Assembly (NCBI RefSeq): GCF_020382885.2
Contig: NC_058501.1
Coordinates: 18,038,001-18,102,000 of the forward strand
Direction of reading: 5' to 3'
From: Scatophagus argus
Taxonomy: Eukaryota; Chordata; Actinopteri; Scatophagidae
Length of the DNA stretch: 64,000 bases
The number at the start of each line of letters is the position of its first letter. Position 1 is the stretch's first letter. Under the pieces are notes generated by a model. The model was not told the DNA's origin and ran no database searches. It saw only the letters and a list, made by a program, of their open reading frames with translations. A program made the position numbers and the translations under genes. Of the stretch, positions 33,601-44,500 are shown one piece after another.

Positions 33601-35882
33601 TCTGGGCCATCTGAATGCAGGGGAGACAACAAGAGCAAATAAATAAATAGATACTGAAAAAAAAGACTTTCTAAATTACAATGACTGTACAATGATACAG
33701 TTGACATTTAAGAACAAAAATCCAAATGAAAAACAAGTCAGCGTCACTCCTGACTAAGTTGTGGCAAAAACTCTCTCTAAACTCTCTCTTTTCTTCTCTC
33801 TCTCTTGCATGGAGATGTTGTCAGCTCAGACGCACAAGCAGGTCAGTAACTCACAGCTGATGGAGAGGTTTACTTCATTGCTGCTGCCATTGCTGACAGG
33901 ATTGGACACGAGACACCTGAATGGTCCCTGGTCATAGCGGGTCACATTGACTATAGTGAGGGTGGAGCCTCCATCAGTGAGCTGAACTCCGTCACTTTCT
34001 GTCACCTCAGAGCTGCTGTTCAGCCAGAGGAAAGAGAGGGAGGATCCAGAGGAGGAGCAGGTCAGTGTGACGGAGCTGTTGAACTCCACCAGGTCTGTGC
34101 TGCTGGCAGCTAACATTACATTGGAGACTGGCTCTGTGGGTGGAAAACAACATGGTGGGATACTTGGTAACACACAGCACAGACACAGCAGAGGAAACAC
34201 TGCAGCAGCTGGTAATGAATCGCTTGTTGCTGCTGAGTATTCGTGGTTGCAGCTTTAAAGTTTACATGAGCTCCTGCGAGAAAAAATATTAGTCGCACTC
34301 TTGAAAATTTTGGTCGTATTTGCCACCAAACCGGTCGCACTCTGGGGCCCTGTACGGCACTGAAAGAGTGAAAACATGTGAAACATTTGCTCACCATAAA
34401 CTCTCAGTGTGGTGGCTCCATTCTTTGCTTGTTCTCCCTGTCGTATAATGAAAACGCTGTATTCTCCAGTGTCATTTAAATTCACATTCCAGAGCTCCAG
34501 AGATCCAGCAGAAGGGGAGAAGGTGATCCTGCCTTCATACTCTGGTGCAATGAGGGTTACACCATTAAACGTGATTATATTCTTATTCTGATCAAAGTTC
34601 CATATGACTGTTACAAGTGGTTTTCCTGGTGGAGTCAGTGTTGGGGTGAACGTCACCGTCTGTCCCACAGCTGCATTCAGAGGACCATCTGGCAACACAC
34701 CAGCTCCTGTGGTTAAACCTGAGAGACACAGTCACAGGTCTGAGAGGACTTAATGAGGACACACGATGATGTGCTTAATTCACACTTTGACATAAAGTCA
34801 AAACTGAAAGCTGACTGACTGAAATTGATTGTTTTTTCTAGACTCGTGTCTTTTTGAGTGTACATATACAGTACAGGCTGAGCTTCTATTTGTATTGCAG
34901 CCTCAATATACTGATGCTTGTTTTTAAAAGTGCTAACAGAGATCAGCCTTTGTTATCTTGTCTGAATTAATAATAAACTTCATTTCATGTTGAAAGTAGT
35001 CAATTATCTATCAAACTAAATCGTTACATGACACAGAACAGTCTGACAGTAGAATCCACTGTGCTTTATACTGAGTTGTGATGGTATTTTTGCATTGCAT
35101 TGTGGATTAAAGATTTTTGTTATGTGTCCGCATTTACTAATTTTCATTGTCTAATAAGAGACATAGGTACAGGGATAAGAGAAAGATCTCCATCCACAGA
35201 GAATGTGGACTGTCCTAATGTCTAGATGCATTTATATCAGTAAGATAAACTCATACCATCTTATGGGAAAAAAAGTGAACGACTCATTATCACAAACATT
35301 TTATCTCCCAGAGCAAAATAAGGAAGGGATACAACAGCTGAGTGAATAAACACGTTTCTATCTGCTGTATTAATGTAGCCTTGTCTTTTCTTGTGGTAGT
35401 AAAAGTAAGGTGAAGGTAAAGGTAGCACACTCCCGGGGCAGTGGGAATAACAGGCTGCACAGTCTCTTTTGGTTTGCTTTCTTAAATAAACAACACGGGA
35501 GACAGCGTCTCTCAACTCATTCCCGACAGCAGCCACACTTCCTGCACACACCCTACCCTCCTTTTCTTCGTGCTTTACCTGAAAAAACCTTCCCCCTACA
35601 AACACAGAGGAACCTATATTTCCTCTTACCTGACCCCCAAAACAAAACTGTAATAATCAAAACATTACACAAATAAAATATAAAAGATCAACCCATAAAT
35701 AATTACATGAAATACAAATAATATCATTTCACTAATATTCCTCAAATAAAGGTTTTCAAGGAAGTACACTTAAATAATAAAATAATAATCACACCCAATT
35801 CCACATCTACTGTTACATTAAGTTTAAAGAGCTCACGTGAGACGACTCCCAGAACGATGAAGTGAATCACAGCCGTTTCCAT
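30700..35882 (-). CDS. Gene D: CEACAM-like receptor, N + 4 C2 domains, uncertain tail
   Basis: Spliced minus-strand gene. Exons: signal 35837-35882 ([15 protein letters not shown]); N domain 34395-34718; C2-1 33855-34133; C2-2 33350-33610; C2-3 32723-32995; C2-4 32352-32603; transmembrane 31337-31442 ([20 protein letters not shown]), all phase-compatible and open. The tail is weak. A possible exon 30841-30865 is 10 bp shorter than its counterpart, which puts the last exon near 30700-30740 into another frame and loses the VYEE/YEN motif; one alternative frame would read HEERYENK. The 3' end is therefore approximate. Intron 1 carries a probable solo LTR (35374-35817). The gene faces E head to head, 2.66 kb between start codons. 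It could be a tail-less receptor or a decaying gene. Confidence 0.75.
34263..34345. other. Unrelated filler replacing most of a gene D intron
   Basis: Between the N-domain and C2-1 exons, D has only about 260 bp where B, C and E have about 0.7-1.2 kb. The join contains about 80 bp (TTAGTCGCACTC, CCAAACCGGTCGCACTCTGG) found nowhere else in the window. Its origin is unknown. Confidence 0.5.
35374..35817. mobile_element. Probable solo LTR in intron 1 of gene D
   Basis: A 444-bp insert starts TGTAGCC and ends CTGTTACA, so it has the TG...CA termini of a long terminal repeat. It is flanked by TTAA at 35370-35373 and 35818-35821. Genes A, B and C have the uninterrupted site (GTATTAAGTTT). An AATAAA occurs at about 35486. 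No internal retroviral-type coding sequence is present, so it fits a solo LTR left by recombination. Confidence 0.65.
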
Positions 35883-35991
35883 TTCACTCAGAGCCTCATC
35901 AAGTTTGACCAATTCAAAAACGAGCTCACACTGCTTCACTTTGTCAGTTTGAGCACATTGAATGCTGATTTCAGTATATGAAAGGGAGTAC

Positions 35992-36026
35992 GAGGAAGTT
36001 GGCTACTCTGTGATGGGAAGTTTCCC
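35992..36026. promoter_or_regulatory. ETS/PU.1-like and NF-kB-like palindrome upstream of gene D
   Basis: GAGGAAGT (35992-35999) followed by the palindrome GGGAAGTTTCCC (36015-36026), 110-145 bp upstream of the gene D start codon. The arrangement matches that upstream of genes A and B. Confidence 0.35.
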
Positions 36027-36504
36027 ATCATCGTGCCTGTGAAAGGTTCATATAACAATGTTCAAGGTCCACCTTGTTGATGATTAACAACTCAAAGAGC
36101 AAATTTAACAACAATAATTAGATTTTAAGTTCCTCTTGTGAAGGAGTTACATTTTTATGAAGGTCACATAAGAGTGAGTGTTGCAGTTTGACTAAACATT
36201 GAGGGGTTTATTCACAGTAGTTTAGTATTTTGAAGTTACAGGTTACAATATGGAAACTGGTAGCAGGTATTTCCTGTTGTATCAGGCAACCTTTGATCCC
36301 CTCAGGTTCCGTCATTCAAAGATAATAGTCATCATAAAGTCATATAAAAATTCCCCATTTTATTGGTTTGTTTTTAACAAAAGGTGCTCTGACTGATGAC
36401 CACCCATCGTTATTGGCTGATTTTCATTCTGAATAATTGCTTGGATGTATAAAAGCCGCTCAGAAACGAGACGGTTTCTCTATGCACCATTGAAACGTCT
36501 TAAC

Positions 36505-36862
36505 GTGGGGCAGCCGTGGCCTAGAGGTTGGAGAAGCGGCTTGTGATCGGAGGGTCACCGGTTCGATTCCCCCACTGGACGGGCAGGAAAAATTTGGGTG
36601 TGGTGGAGTGATTAATGCGAAAAATACTCCCCCCCTCTATTAGCTGGCTGATGTGCCCTTGAGCAAGGCACTTAACCCCCCAATATGCTCCCCGGGCGCC
36701 TGATGCTGCCCACTGCTCCTGTGTGTGTTTCACTGCATGTAATTTGCCGGGTGTTGCATGTGTGTGTTCAACTAAGGATGGGTCAAATGCAGAAGACGAA
36801 TTCAGTGTGTGTATGTAAAAAATATATATACTGCCAATAAAGTTGATTCTTCTTCTTCTTCT
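36505..36862 (+). mobile_element. tRNA-derived SINE, family 1, full copy with target-site duplication
   Basis: A box region GGCCTAGAGGTTGGAGAAGC, B box region GGTTCGATTCCCCC, body with TTGAGCAAGGCACTTAACCC, and 3' end CAATAAAGTTGATTC followed by a CTT repeat. TCTTAAC flanks it at 36498-36504 and 36863-36869. The sites near genes A (8301-8325) and B (about 17260) are uninterrupted, so it inserted after the units separated. It lies in the shared promoter region between D and E. Confidence 0.9.
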
Positions 36863-37304
36863 TCTTAACAGACTGGAGTGCATCTTCTCATTACAAACAC
36901 ACAGCAGGACTCAGAGTTCAGCAGTCAACAGTGATAATGTCCTGAAGCAATTCAGCTGAGGACACTTTGGAGTTAAAAGTTCGTTGAGTTTGAAGTTAGA
37001 CGCTTCACATCAGAGTACATTTGACCAAACTTGTGTCAGAGATGAAAGTAAGCAGATACAAGCAGTGACCAAGTGGTGGAGTAGTGACTTCAGGACACAA
37101 AGACATCAGTACCAAGACTGAGACAAAATTCTGTGTCCTATTTGTTTTTTGTTTATTTCTTTGATGGATTCACATAAAACTGAGACGCCCAGAGAGTGAA
37201 TCCTGATGACTTTAGTGATCGACTGACTTTTCCTCTCCAAGTGCCACCAGTGGATCAAAGTCCTCACTTGTACTCTGAAATATTGCAAGATCTATTTGAT
37301 TTGG

Positions 37305-37780
37305 ATTGCAGCAAAATCTTTCTTTTATTAAGACGGAGTACATTACATTACATGTTAACTGTGCTTTGTCTGGTCTAAATCTAATCTTTTTTTTTTACCT
37401 AAAGTTACATCTCATTAAGGAACGCTACTGACACCTAGTGGCCTGAGGTAAAATACCACAAATCATTACAATCATGATATTTATTCATGACATAACTGGA
37501 TGGATGGAAATGAATAATTCAGACCATCATGTTCCATTCAGAATGAATTGTAATAACTCATTTGTAATCATAGCCTCAGCTGCACTTTGTTTGTAGTGCT
37601 TATTATTCAGTGTTAAACTACGCTGATGAATATGTTAAACATTATAACCGCTAAACATCAGAATGTCAGCAATGTCTTGGTGAGCATTTTACATGTAACA
37701 TAGTGATGTTTATAATTTAGCTCAAAGCACCCTTCACAGAGCTGCTGGCTGTTAGTCTTGTCGTGCATAATCTCAAAAAC
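37305..37780. repeat. Segment shared by the A and D/E intergenic blocks, absent from B
   Basis: It matches the region around 8650-8800 and 9670-10000 upstream of gene A. The gene B block goes straight from ATCTATTTGATGTGG to the sequence preceding AACATCACAAAC. It includes the single copy of the repeat that flanks the gag relic near gene A. No gene is visible. Confidence 0.5.
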
Positions 37781-38538
37781 AGATAAACATCACAAACAAA
37801 AATAAAACAAATTAAAACAAAATAGGGAAGAAAAGCTGAATCTGTGAAAATAAACCAGAAGTTTGTTTATTTATGAGGTCACACTTTAATTAACATAAAA
37901 TATTCATTCATACATTTATTGATGGTTATTAGCTTTATTAATTTTGCACATGACCTCACCACTCACCACATCAAATACCACCTGACACATGAAAATGTTG
38001 GGATTAATAGCATTTGATTGACACTCACTGTCCCTGTCTGTTGAACATTCTGTTTTTGCTCATAGAATATGATGTTAATTTAACAAAATTCAGCGACCAA
38101 CTAGGTTTGGTTAGAACAAACTAATGGTTGAACACTGACTAAGCTTCTTTTTCTACATGCATACTAAAGGTTAATTAAATACACTTGCATCTTTTAATGT
38201 CTAAATTTGTGGTAAAACCTTTAGAATGAACCTAGCCAATTACCAAATCAGTATGAGCTGTTGTCTGTGGGGTTACTAATACCACAGGAATATTACCTGT
38301 TTCATCACACGTCAATATGCCAGTACAACCCTGGTCACACCAACAGGGGGCGACGTCTTGCAGCTTTGGTTTGCAGCTTGCAGCTTCACCGGGTTTACCT
38401 CGTTATGCAGACAGTTTGTAACAACACGTAGGCAGCTTTGCCCTCACGAAGTCATATCACCAGAGCTTACATGCATGAGAACAGTCAAGGCTTGGCTGGT
38501 GACCTTCCCTCATCTGTTAAGATCTCACTGAGATATCA

Positions 38539-41500
38539 ATGGAGATTTTACCTTTGCTTTGTATTCTCTCTGTGGTTTGTACGGGTAAGAAATTTTTTCA
38601 ACTTTTTCAGCTGTCCTTGTTTAAAGTACATTTTCTGTCGGCCACTGAGCTGTTGAAATGCTTTGAAATGCAGAGAGTTCATTTAAGGCTAAGAAGCAAA
38701 ACTTGAGCTTTTGTTCCTCGAGTCAGAGGACCACCTGTAACTAACGAAACTTTAACCGCCAAAATTATTGAAACAAAGAGTTCATTTAAGTTTACTCCCA
38801 TTGTGCGCGGGTTAGGAAATAAGGACATGTATAGACTTTTCTATTAATGTAAATGTGATTTTTTTTAAAACAATAGCGAGATAGCTTTATTTCATCATTT
38901 ATTTGGAATAACAGCTCCGATAACAGCAGATTTTTCTATAAAATCCAAAGCTGCATGGTTTCAGTGACTCTTTGAAACATATCAGACCTACTGGTTAGCA
39001 GGTGTCAACATCTTATTGTATTTGGTTATGTGATCCAGCTTTGATATTCCTGCTGGGTTACAGTTGGATCTCGTTCTTGTATCTCTCTTTCTGTCCTTGT
39101 GTCTGCTCATCAGTTCATTTGCCCACGGGGCCGAGGCCCCTGACAGGCCCTGAGACTTTACTCGTTATTCAGACCAGCAATTAGTCTCCATGTCTCCAGT
39201 GGCAGACAGCTACCTGTTCACTGCCTCCCTCATAGACAATGCATTTGGTCAGTGGTTTAAACAGGTAGTTTTGAATGTCAGACTGTTCAGTTTGCTCAAC
39301 CAGCACATACTTTCTTCAGTTACTGATAAATTAGAAATTTCATACAAAATGAATTTACTTAGGGGCAGCACGGTGGTGCAGTGGTTAGCACTGTCGCCTC
39401 ATAGCAAGAGGGTTCCAGGTTTGAATCCCGGTCTGGGCCCTTCTATGTGGAGTTTGCATGTTCTCCCTGTGCCTGCGTGGGTTTTCTCCGGGTACTCCAG
39501 CTTCCTCCCACAATACCAAAAACATGCACATTAGGTTAATTGGCTACTCTAAATTGCCCCCAGGTGTGAGTGTGAGAGTGTGTGGTTGTCTGTCTTTGTG
39601 TGTTGGCCCTGCGATTGACTGGCGACCAGTCCAGGGTGTACCCCGCCTCTCGCCCGTAGTCAGCTGGGATAGGCTCCAGCTCCCCCGCGACCCTGACGGA
39701 TAAGCGGTATAGAAAATGGATGGATGGATGGATTTACTCAGTTCAACTTACTCATTGTAGGTACAAGAACTCAGTTTTCTCAGACCCAACTGTCTCCTCC
39801 ATGCAGGTTTAACCACAGGAGCTGGTGTGTTGCCAGATGTTCCTCTGAATGCAGCTGTGGGACAGACGGTGACGTTCACCCCAACACTGACTCCACCACT
39901 TGTAACAGTCATATGGAACTTTAATCAGAATAAGAATATAATCACGTTTACTGGTGAAACCTTCACTGCACCAGAGTATGAAGGCAGGATCACCTTCTCC
40001 CCTTCTTCTGGATCTCTGGAGCTCTGGAGTGTGAATTTAAATGACACTGGAGAATACAGCGTTTTCATTATACGACAGGGAGAACTAGCAAAGAATGGAG
40101 CCACCACACTGAGAGTTTATGGTGAGCAAATGTTTCACGTGTTTTCACTCTTTCAGTGCTGTCAGATATATTCAAATTATGTTATTGCATAATGTAATAA
40201 TAATAATTACTTTATGTTACTTCTGGTTATTTCACATGACAGATTTTTGTGTTGTTTTTTGTTTTTCTTTTTTTCTGGGCTTTTTCCTCTTTTTGTGGTC
40301 TGAAGTGGTGGGACTCAGTTGGGTCTTTTCTGTGCACCCATCAGTATTTAGAGCTAATGCTTCACAATAATCATACATTAATTAAGATTACTTAGGATTT
40401 GAATGAACTAACAATTGACTGGTGATGTAGAAATCGTTTGAATGTTCATGATAAAAGATATCAATTAGACATTATCTAGTAGTTTATAAAGATGTTATCA
40501 ACTTTAGTTAATACAGTAATCAACATTTCTTTTTAACAGTTAAGTAATACAATAATAAGCATTAAACTTTATGAAGGTTTGAAGTGATATTAGTAGATTT
40601 TTATTTGCTTGTTCCTTTATGTTGACATTCTTTAACTTTTAGCCCAACTTGTAAATTATTGTGCATGATATACTGTGTAAACATTACTTAACAATAATGA
40701 ACCATTCATTAATGCTCTTTGTGGTCCTTATTGTGATTCTGATAACACATTTCCTTAACTGTAACACAGCATTCTTATGGAAATGTGAAGTGTTGAGGGC
40801 AGCATGTTTTCAACTTTACATTAAGGGTCGTGAAGAGCATTTGTCATTGGTCAGCTGTGGTGAAGCAAAAGTTTTACAATATCACAAGAATAACTTTTAA
40901 TACTCAGATCACTTCATTGTGTAATTATTTTTGAAGATGGGTTTTCACTGATAATGAAATTTATATTTTCAAAATCTGTTGATATCAGTGTCATTATATT
41001 GCAAATTGATTCACAAAAAGATTAAATCATGAATCTCTCTGTGTAATAGCAAATTCTTTTGTGAAGACCCCTAAAAGCTTTTTGGTCTGTGTATCCTTGT
41101 CCTCAAATAACATGTGAACAAATGTTGCTTTTTGTAGCTGCAGGAGCTCGTGTGAACTTTAGAGCAGCAGCCACGAATACTCAGCAGCCCTCGATAAACA
41201 AGCAATTCATTACCAGCTGCTGCAGTGTTTCCTCTGCTGTGTCTGTGCTGTGTGTTACCAAGTATCCCACCATGTTGTTTTCCACCCACAGAGCCAGTCT
41301 CCAATGTAACGTTAGCTGCCAACAGCACAGACCTGGTGGAGTTCAACAGCTCCGTCACACTGACCTGCTCCTCCTCTGGACCCTCCCTCTCTTTCCTCTG
41401 GCTGAACAGCAGCTCTGAGGTGACAGAAAGTGACAGAGTTCAGCTCACTGATGGAGGCTCCACCCTCACTATAGTCAATGTGACCCGCTATGACCAGGGA

Positions 41501-44500
41501 CCATTCAGGTGTCTCGTGTCCAATCCTGTCAGTAATGGCAGCAGCATTGCAGTAAACCTCTCCATCAGCTGTGAGTTACTGACCTGCGTGTGCTCAGCAT
41601 CTTCATGCAAATACCTGAGAGAGTTTAGATTATTGCCACAACTTAGTCAGGAGGGATGCTGACATAATTTTCATTTGGGTTTTTGTTCTTAAATGTCAGC
41701 TGTATCATCGTACAGTCAGTGTTATTTAGAAAGTCTTTTTTGCAGTATTTATTGATTTAGTCTTTGTTGTCTCCCCTGCTTTCAGATGGCCCAGAAAATA
41801 TTATTTTGACATCTCCACCACATGAATACTATGCAGTCGGATCAAACTTCATCCTGTCCTGCTCAGCTGACTCCAGACCTGCTGCCATGTTTTACTGGTT
41901 TCTGAATGGAGACCAGCTGACTGATACTGGAGCAGAGCTCAGACTGACAAACATTCAGATGAGTCAGAGTGGAAACTACAGCTGTCAGGGCTTTAACCAG
42001 AAAACTGGGAGATATGAAACGTCTCAGTCTTCACCTGTGACTGTACTGGGTAAGTTTGAAAAAGCATTTGTACAAAGAAATACAATAACAAGCGAGTGGT
42101 CAGTTTAAACTTTCTTAAATATGAAAAGATTGCACTGAAAACATTGAAGAACAGTACATACAGATTCTTGCACTCAAGATGCTCATACAGAGACAACTGA
42201 GAGGTGACAGAATGAGGAAACGTTTCAGGTCGTAATACTTTCTGGAGTGGCCTGTAATGCAGCAAAAGTAGTGGAAAACAAATGCAGAAGATGTTCAAAC
42301 TGAGGACAGTCATGACTGAATGAAATCATGATGTCAATGCACATTATCTGATAGAATTACAGTATTTTTACAGCAGTCTCATCTGGTCAGACTGCACTGC
42401 CTTTCACAACTAAGACTAACTTTTGTGTTGTTGAATGTGATTGTGGCTAATTAGACGTGATCATCCTGTGAGGTTAGCCAACACTGGTTAAGTTTTGCAC
42501 CAATAAACAGACATCAGGAAGGATAAGATGTAATAATTAAACTTGTAGAGTGGGTTGGACAGCTACGTCCATCCCACCTGGACTGTGATCTGTGCTGTGT
42601 CAGATTTAATATTGTAATATGATGACAGTCAGAGCAACAAATCAACTTTCTAGCAGTCAAGTCTCATGGTAAAGTTCACATTCTCGTGACTGCATGTGTT
42701 CATCTAAGTCAAATGCATTAAAATAATTCATTCCCATACTTTACTTTGCTCACATCTATTGAAAAATGTTCCCTTTCTAAGACAAGAAAGCTGGTGAGCA
42801 TAAAACCCACTGTGTTTTTCACCTACAGTGTGTGTTGCCAATGTCGTGGCAATTTCAAACTCCACAGACTTGGTGGAGTTCCACACCTCTGGCAGTCTGT
42901 TCTGCTCCTCCTCTGGATCCTCCCTCTGCTGTGTCTGTGCTGTGTGTTACCAAGTTTCCCACCATGTTGTTTTCCACCCACAGAGCCAGTCTCCAATGTA
43001 ATGTTAGCTGCCAGCAGCACAGACCTGGTGGAGTTCAACAGCTCCGTCACACTGACCTGCTCCTCCTCTGGATCCTCCCTCTCTTTCCTCTGGCTGAACA
43101 GCAGCTCTGAGGTGACAGAAAGTGACAGAGTTCAGCTCACTGATGGAGGCTCCACCCTCACTATAGTCAGTGTGACCCGCTATGACCAGGGACCATTCAG
43201 GTGTCTCGTGTCCAATCCTGTCAGTAATGACAGCAGCAATGAAGTAAACCTCTCCATCAGCTGTGAGTTACTGACCTGCTCGTGCTCAGTATCTTGCACT
43301 CTGTGCATGCAGCTTTCTCTACACTGAGTACAAACTGCAATGTTTGAGCTTGGTGGTGCAGTGAAGCCTCACATCAGGCTCGGCTGCATGTTGTGTAGCA
43401 TTTTCTTCAAGCCGTGAACATGACTTCTTCATCATTTTTCCTTTTGTTTTTCTTTTTATTCCTCATATGCTGCACACTGTAGATGGCCCCGAAAATATTA
43501 TTTTGACATCTTCACCACATGAACACTATGCAGTCGGATCAAACATCACCCTGTCCTGCTCAGCTGACTCCAGACCTGCTGCCATGTTTTACTGGTTTCT
43601 GAATGGAGACCAGCTGACTGATACTGGAGCAGAGCTCAGACTGACAAACATTCAGATGAGTCAGAGTGGAGACTACAGCTGTCAGGCCTTTAACCAGAAA
43701 ACTCTGAGATATGAAACGTCTCTGCTGTCAGTTGTCTCTGTACTGGGTAAGTTTGAATTGTACTGGCAAAGTATGGGTAGCAGAGTGATTTAACATGATT
43801 ATTTAAAAAAAATCTGAAAAACAATACATAAAACTAAGTGAAGTAAAAACATAAAACATCTTTGTTCTGATGAGAAAACACTCATTAAAAACATCCATAC
43901 ATGTGTGGGTGGTGAACATAGTGGAGCGTTTAGCAGCTGAAGAGTCACATATTGCTGTGAGGAGTTTGGGGGACACAAAAACAGCTCAGACTTGTGGTGA
44001 AATCTCTGATCATCATTTGTTCTCATCATCAACCCGACACGGGAAAAGTCACAAGTCTGTAGACTCACACAAAATCTGTGATCTTTTGCCCAACAGAGAG
44101 AATATCAGGTGTTTCTTTGACATCGACAACAAACCTGCCGATTGAGAAGAAGTCTGTCAACTTAACCTGTGAGGCTGCTGGCACTGTATTTAACAGAAGG
44201 TGGAAGAAGGATGGCTCAGATCTGATCCTGGCAGACAACATGATGGTTTATGACGAGAACAGAGGGCTGTTTGTTCACCCTCTACAGAGAACAGACAGTG
44301 GAACATATTCCTGTAACGTCAGTAACCCATTCAGCGCTGAGGAAGCTACATTCACCATGGATGTTAACTGTAGGTAACAAACTGCAGTGTACCTGCAACA
44401 CAAGACTTTAGATTTTTAAGTCACTTATTGAACAGGCTTGATATTCTTTATTACTTACACTGCTGTAAGGACTTTATCTGTTTTTCAGATGGACCAGACA

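Noticed and set aside
42746..43327. Long open frame spanning the half exon and the C2-1 exon of gene E (similar ones in A, B and C)
   Set aside because: It reads the half exon in the wrong frame and crosses intron sequence; the correct C2-1 exon is defined by acceptor and donor at 42984-43262.
44078..44145. Conserved open frames in the intron before C2-3 ([15 protein letters not shown]...)
   Set aside because: Open by chance in highly similar introns; no consistent splice sites and missing in gene A.
43870..44145. Antisense frames along the C2 exons
   Set aside because: They mirror coding exons of the sense strand and show no independent motifs.
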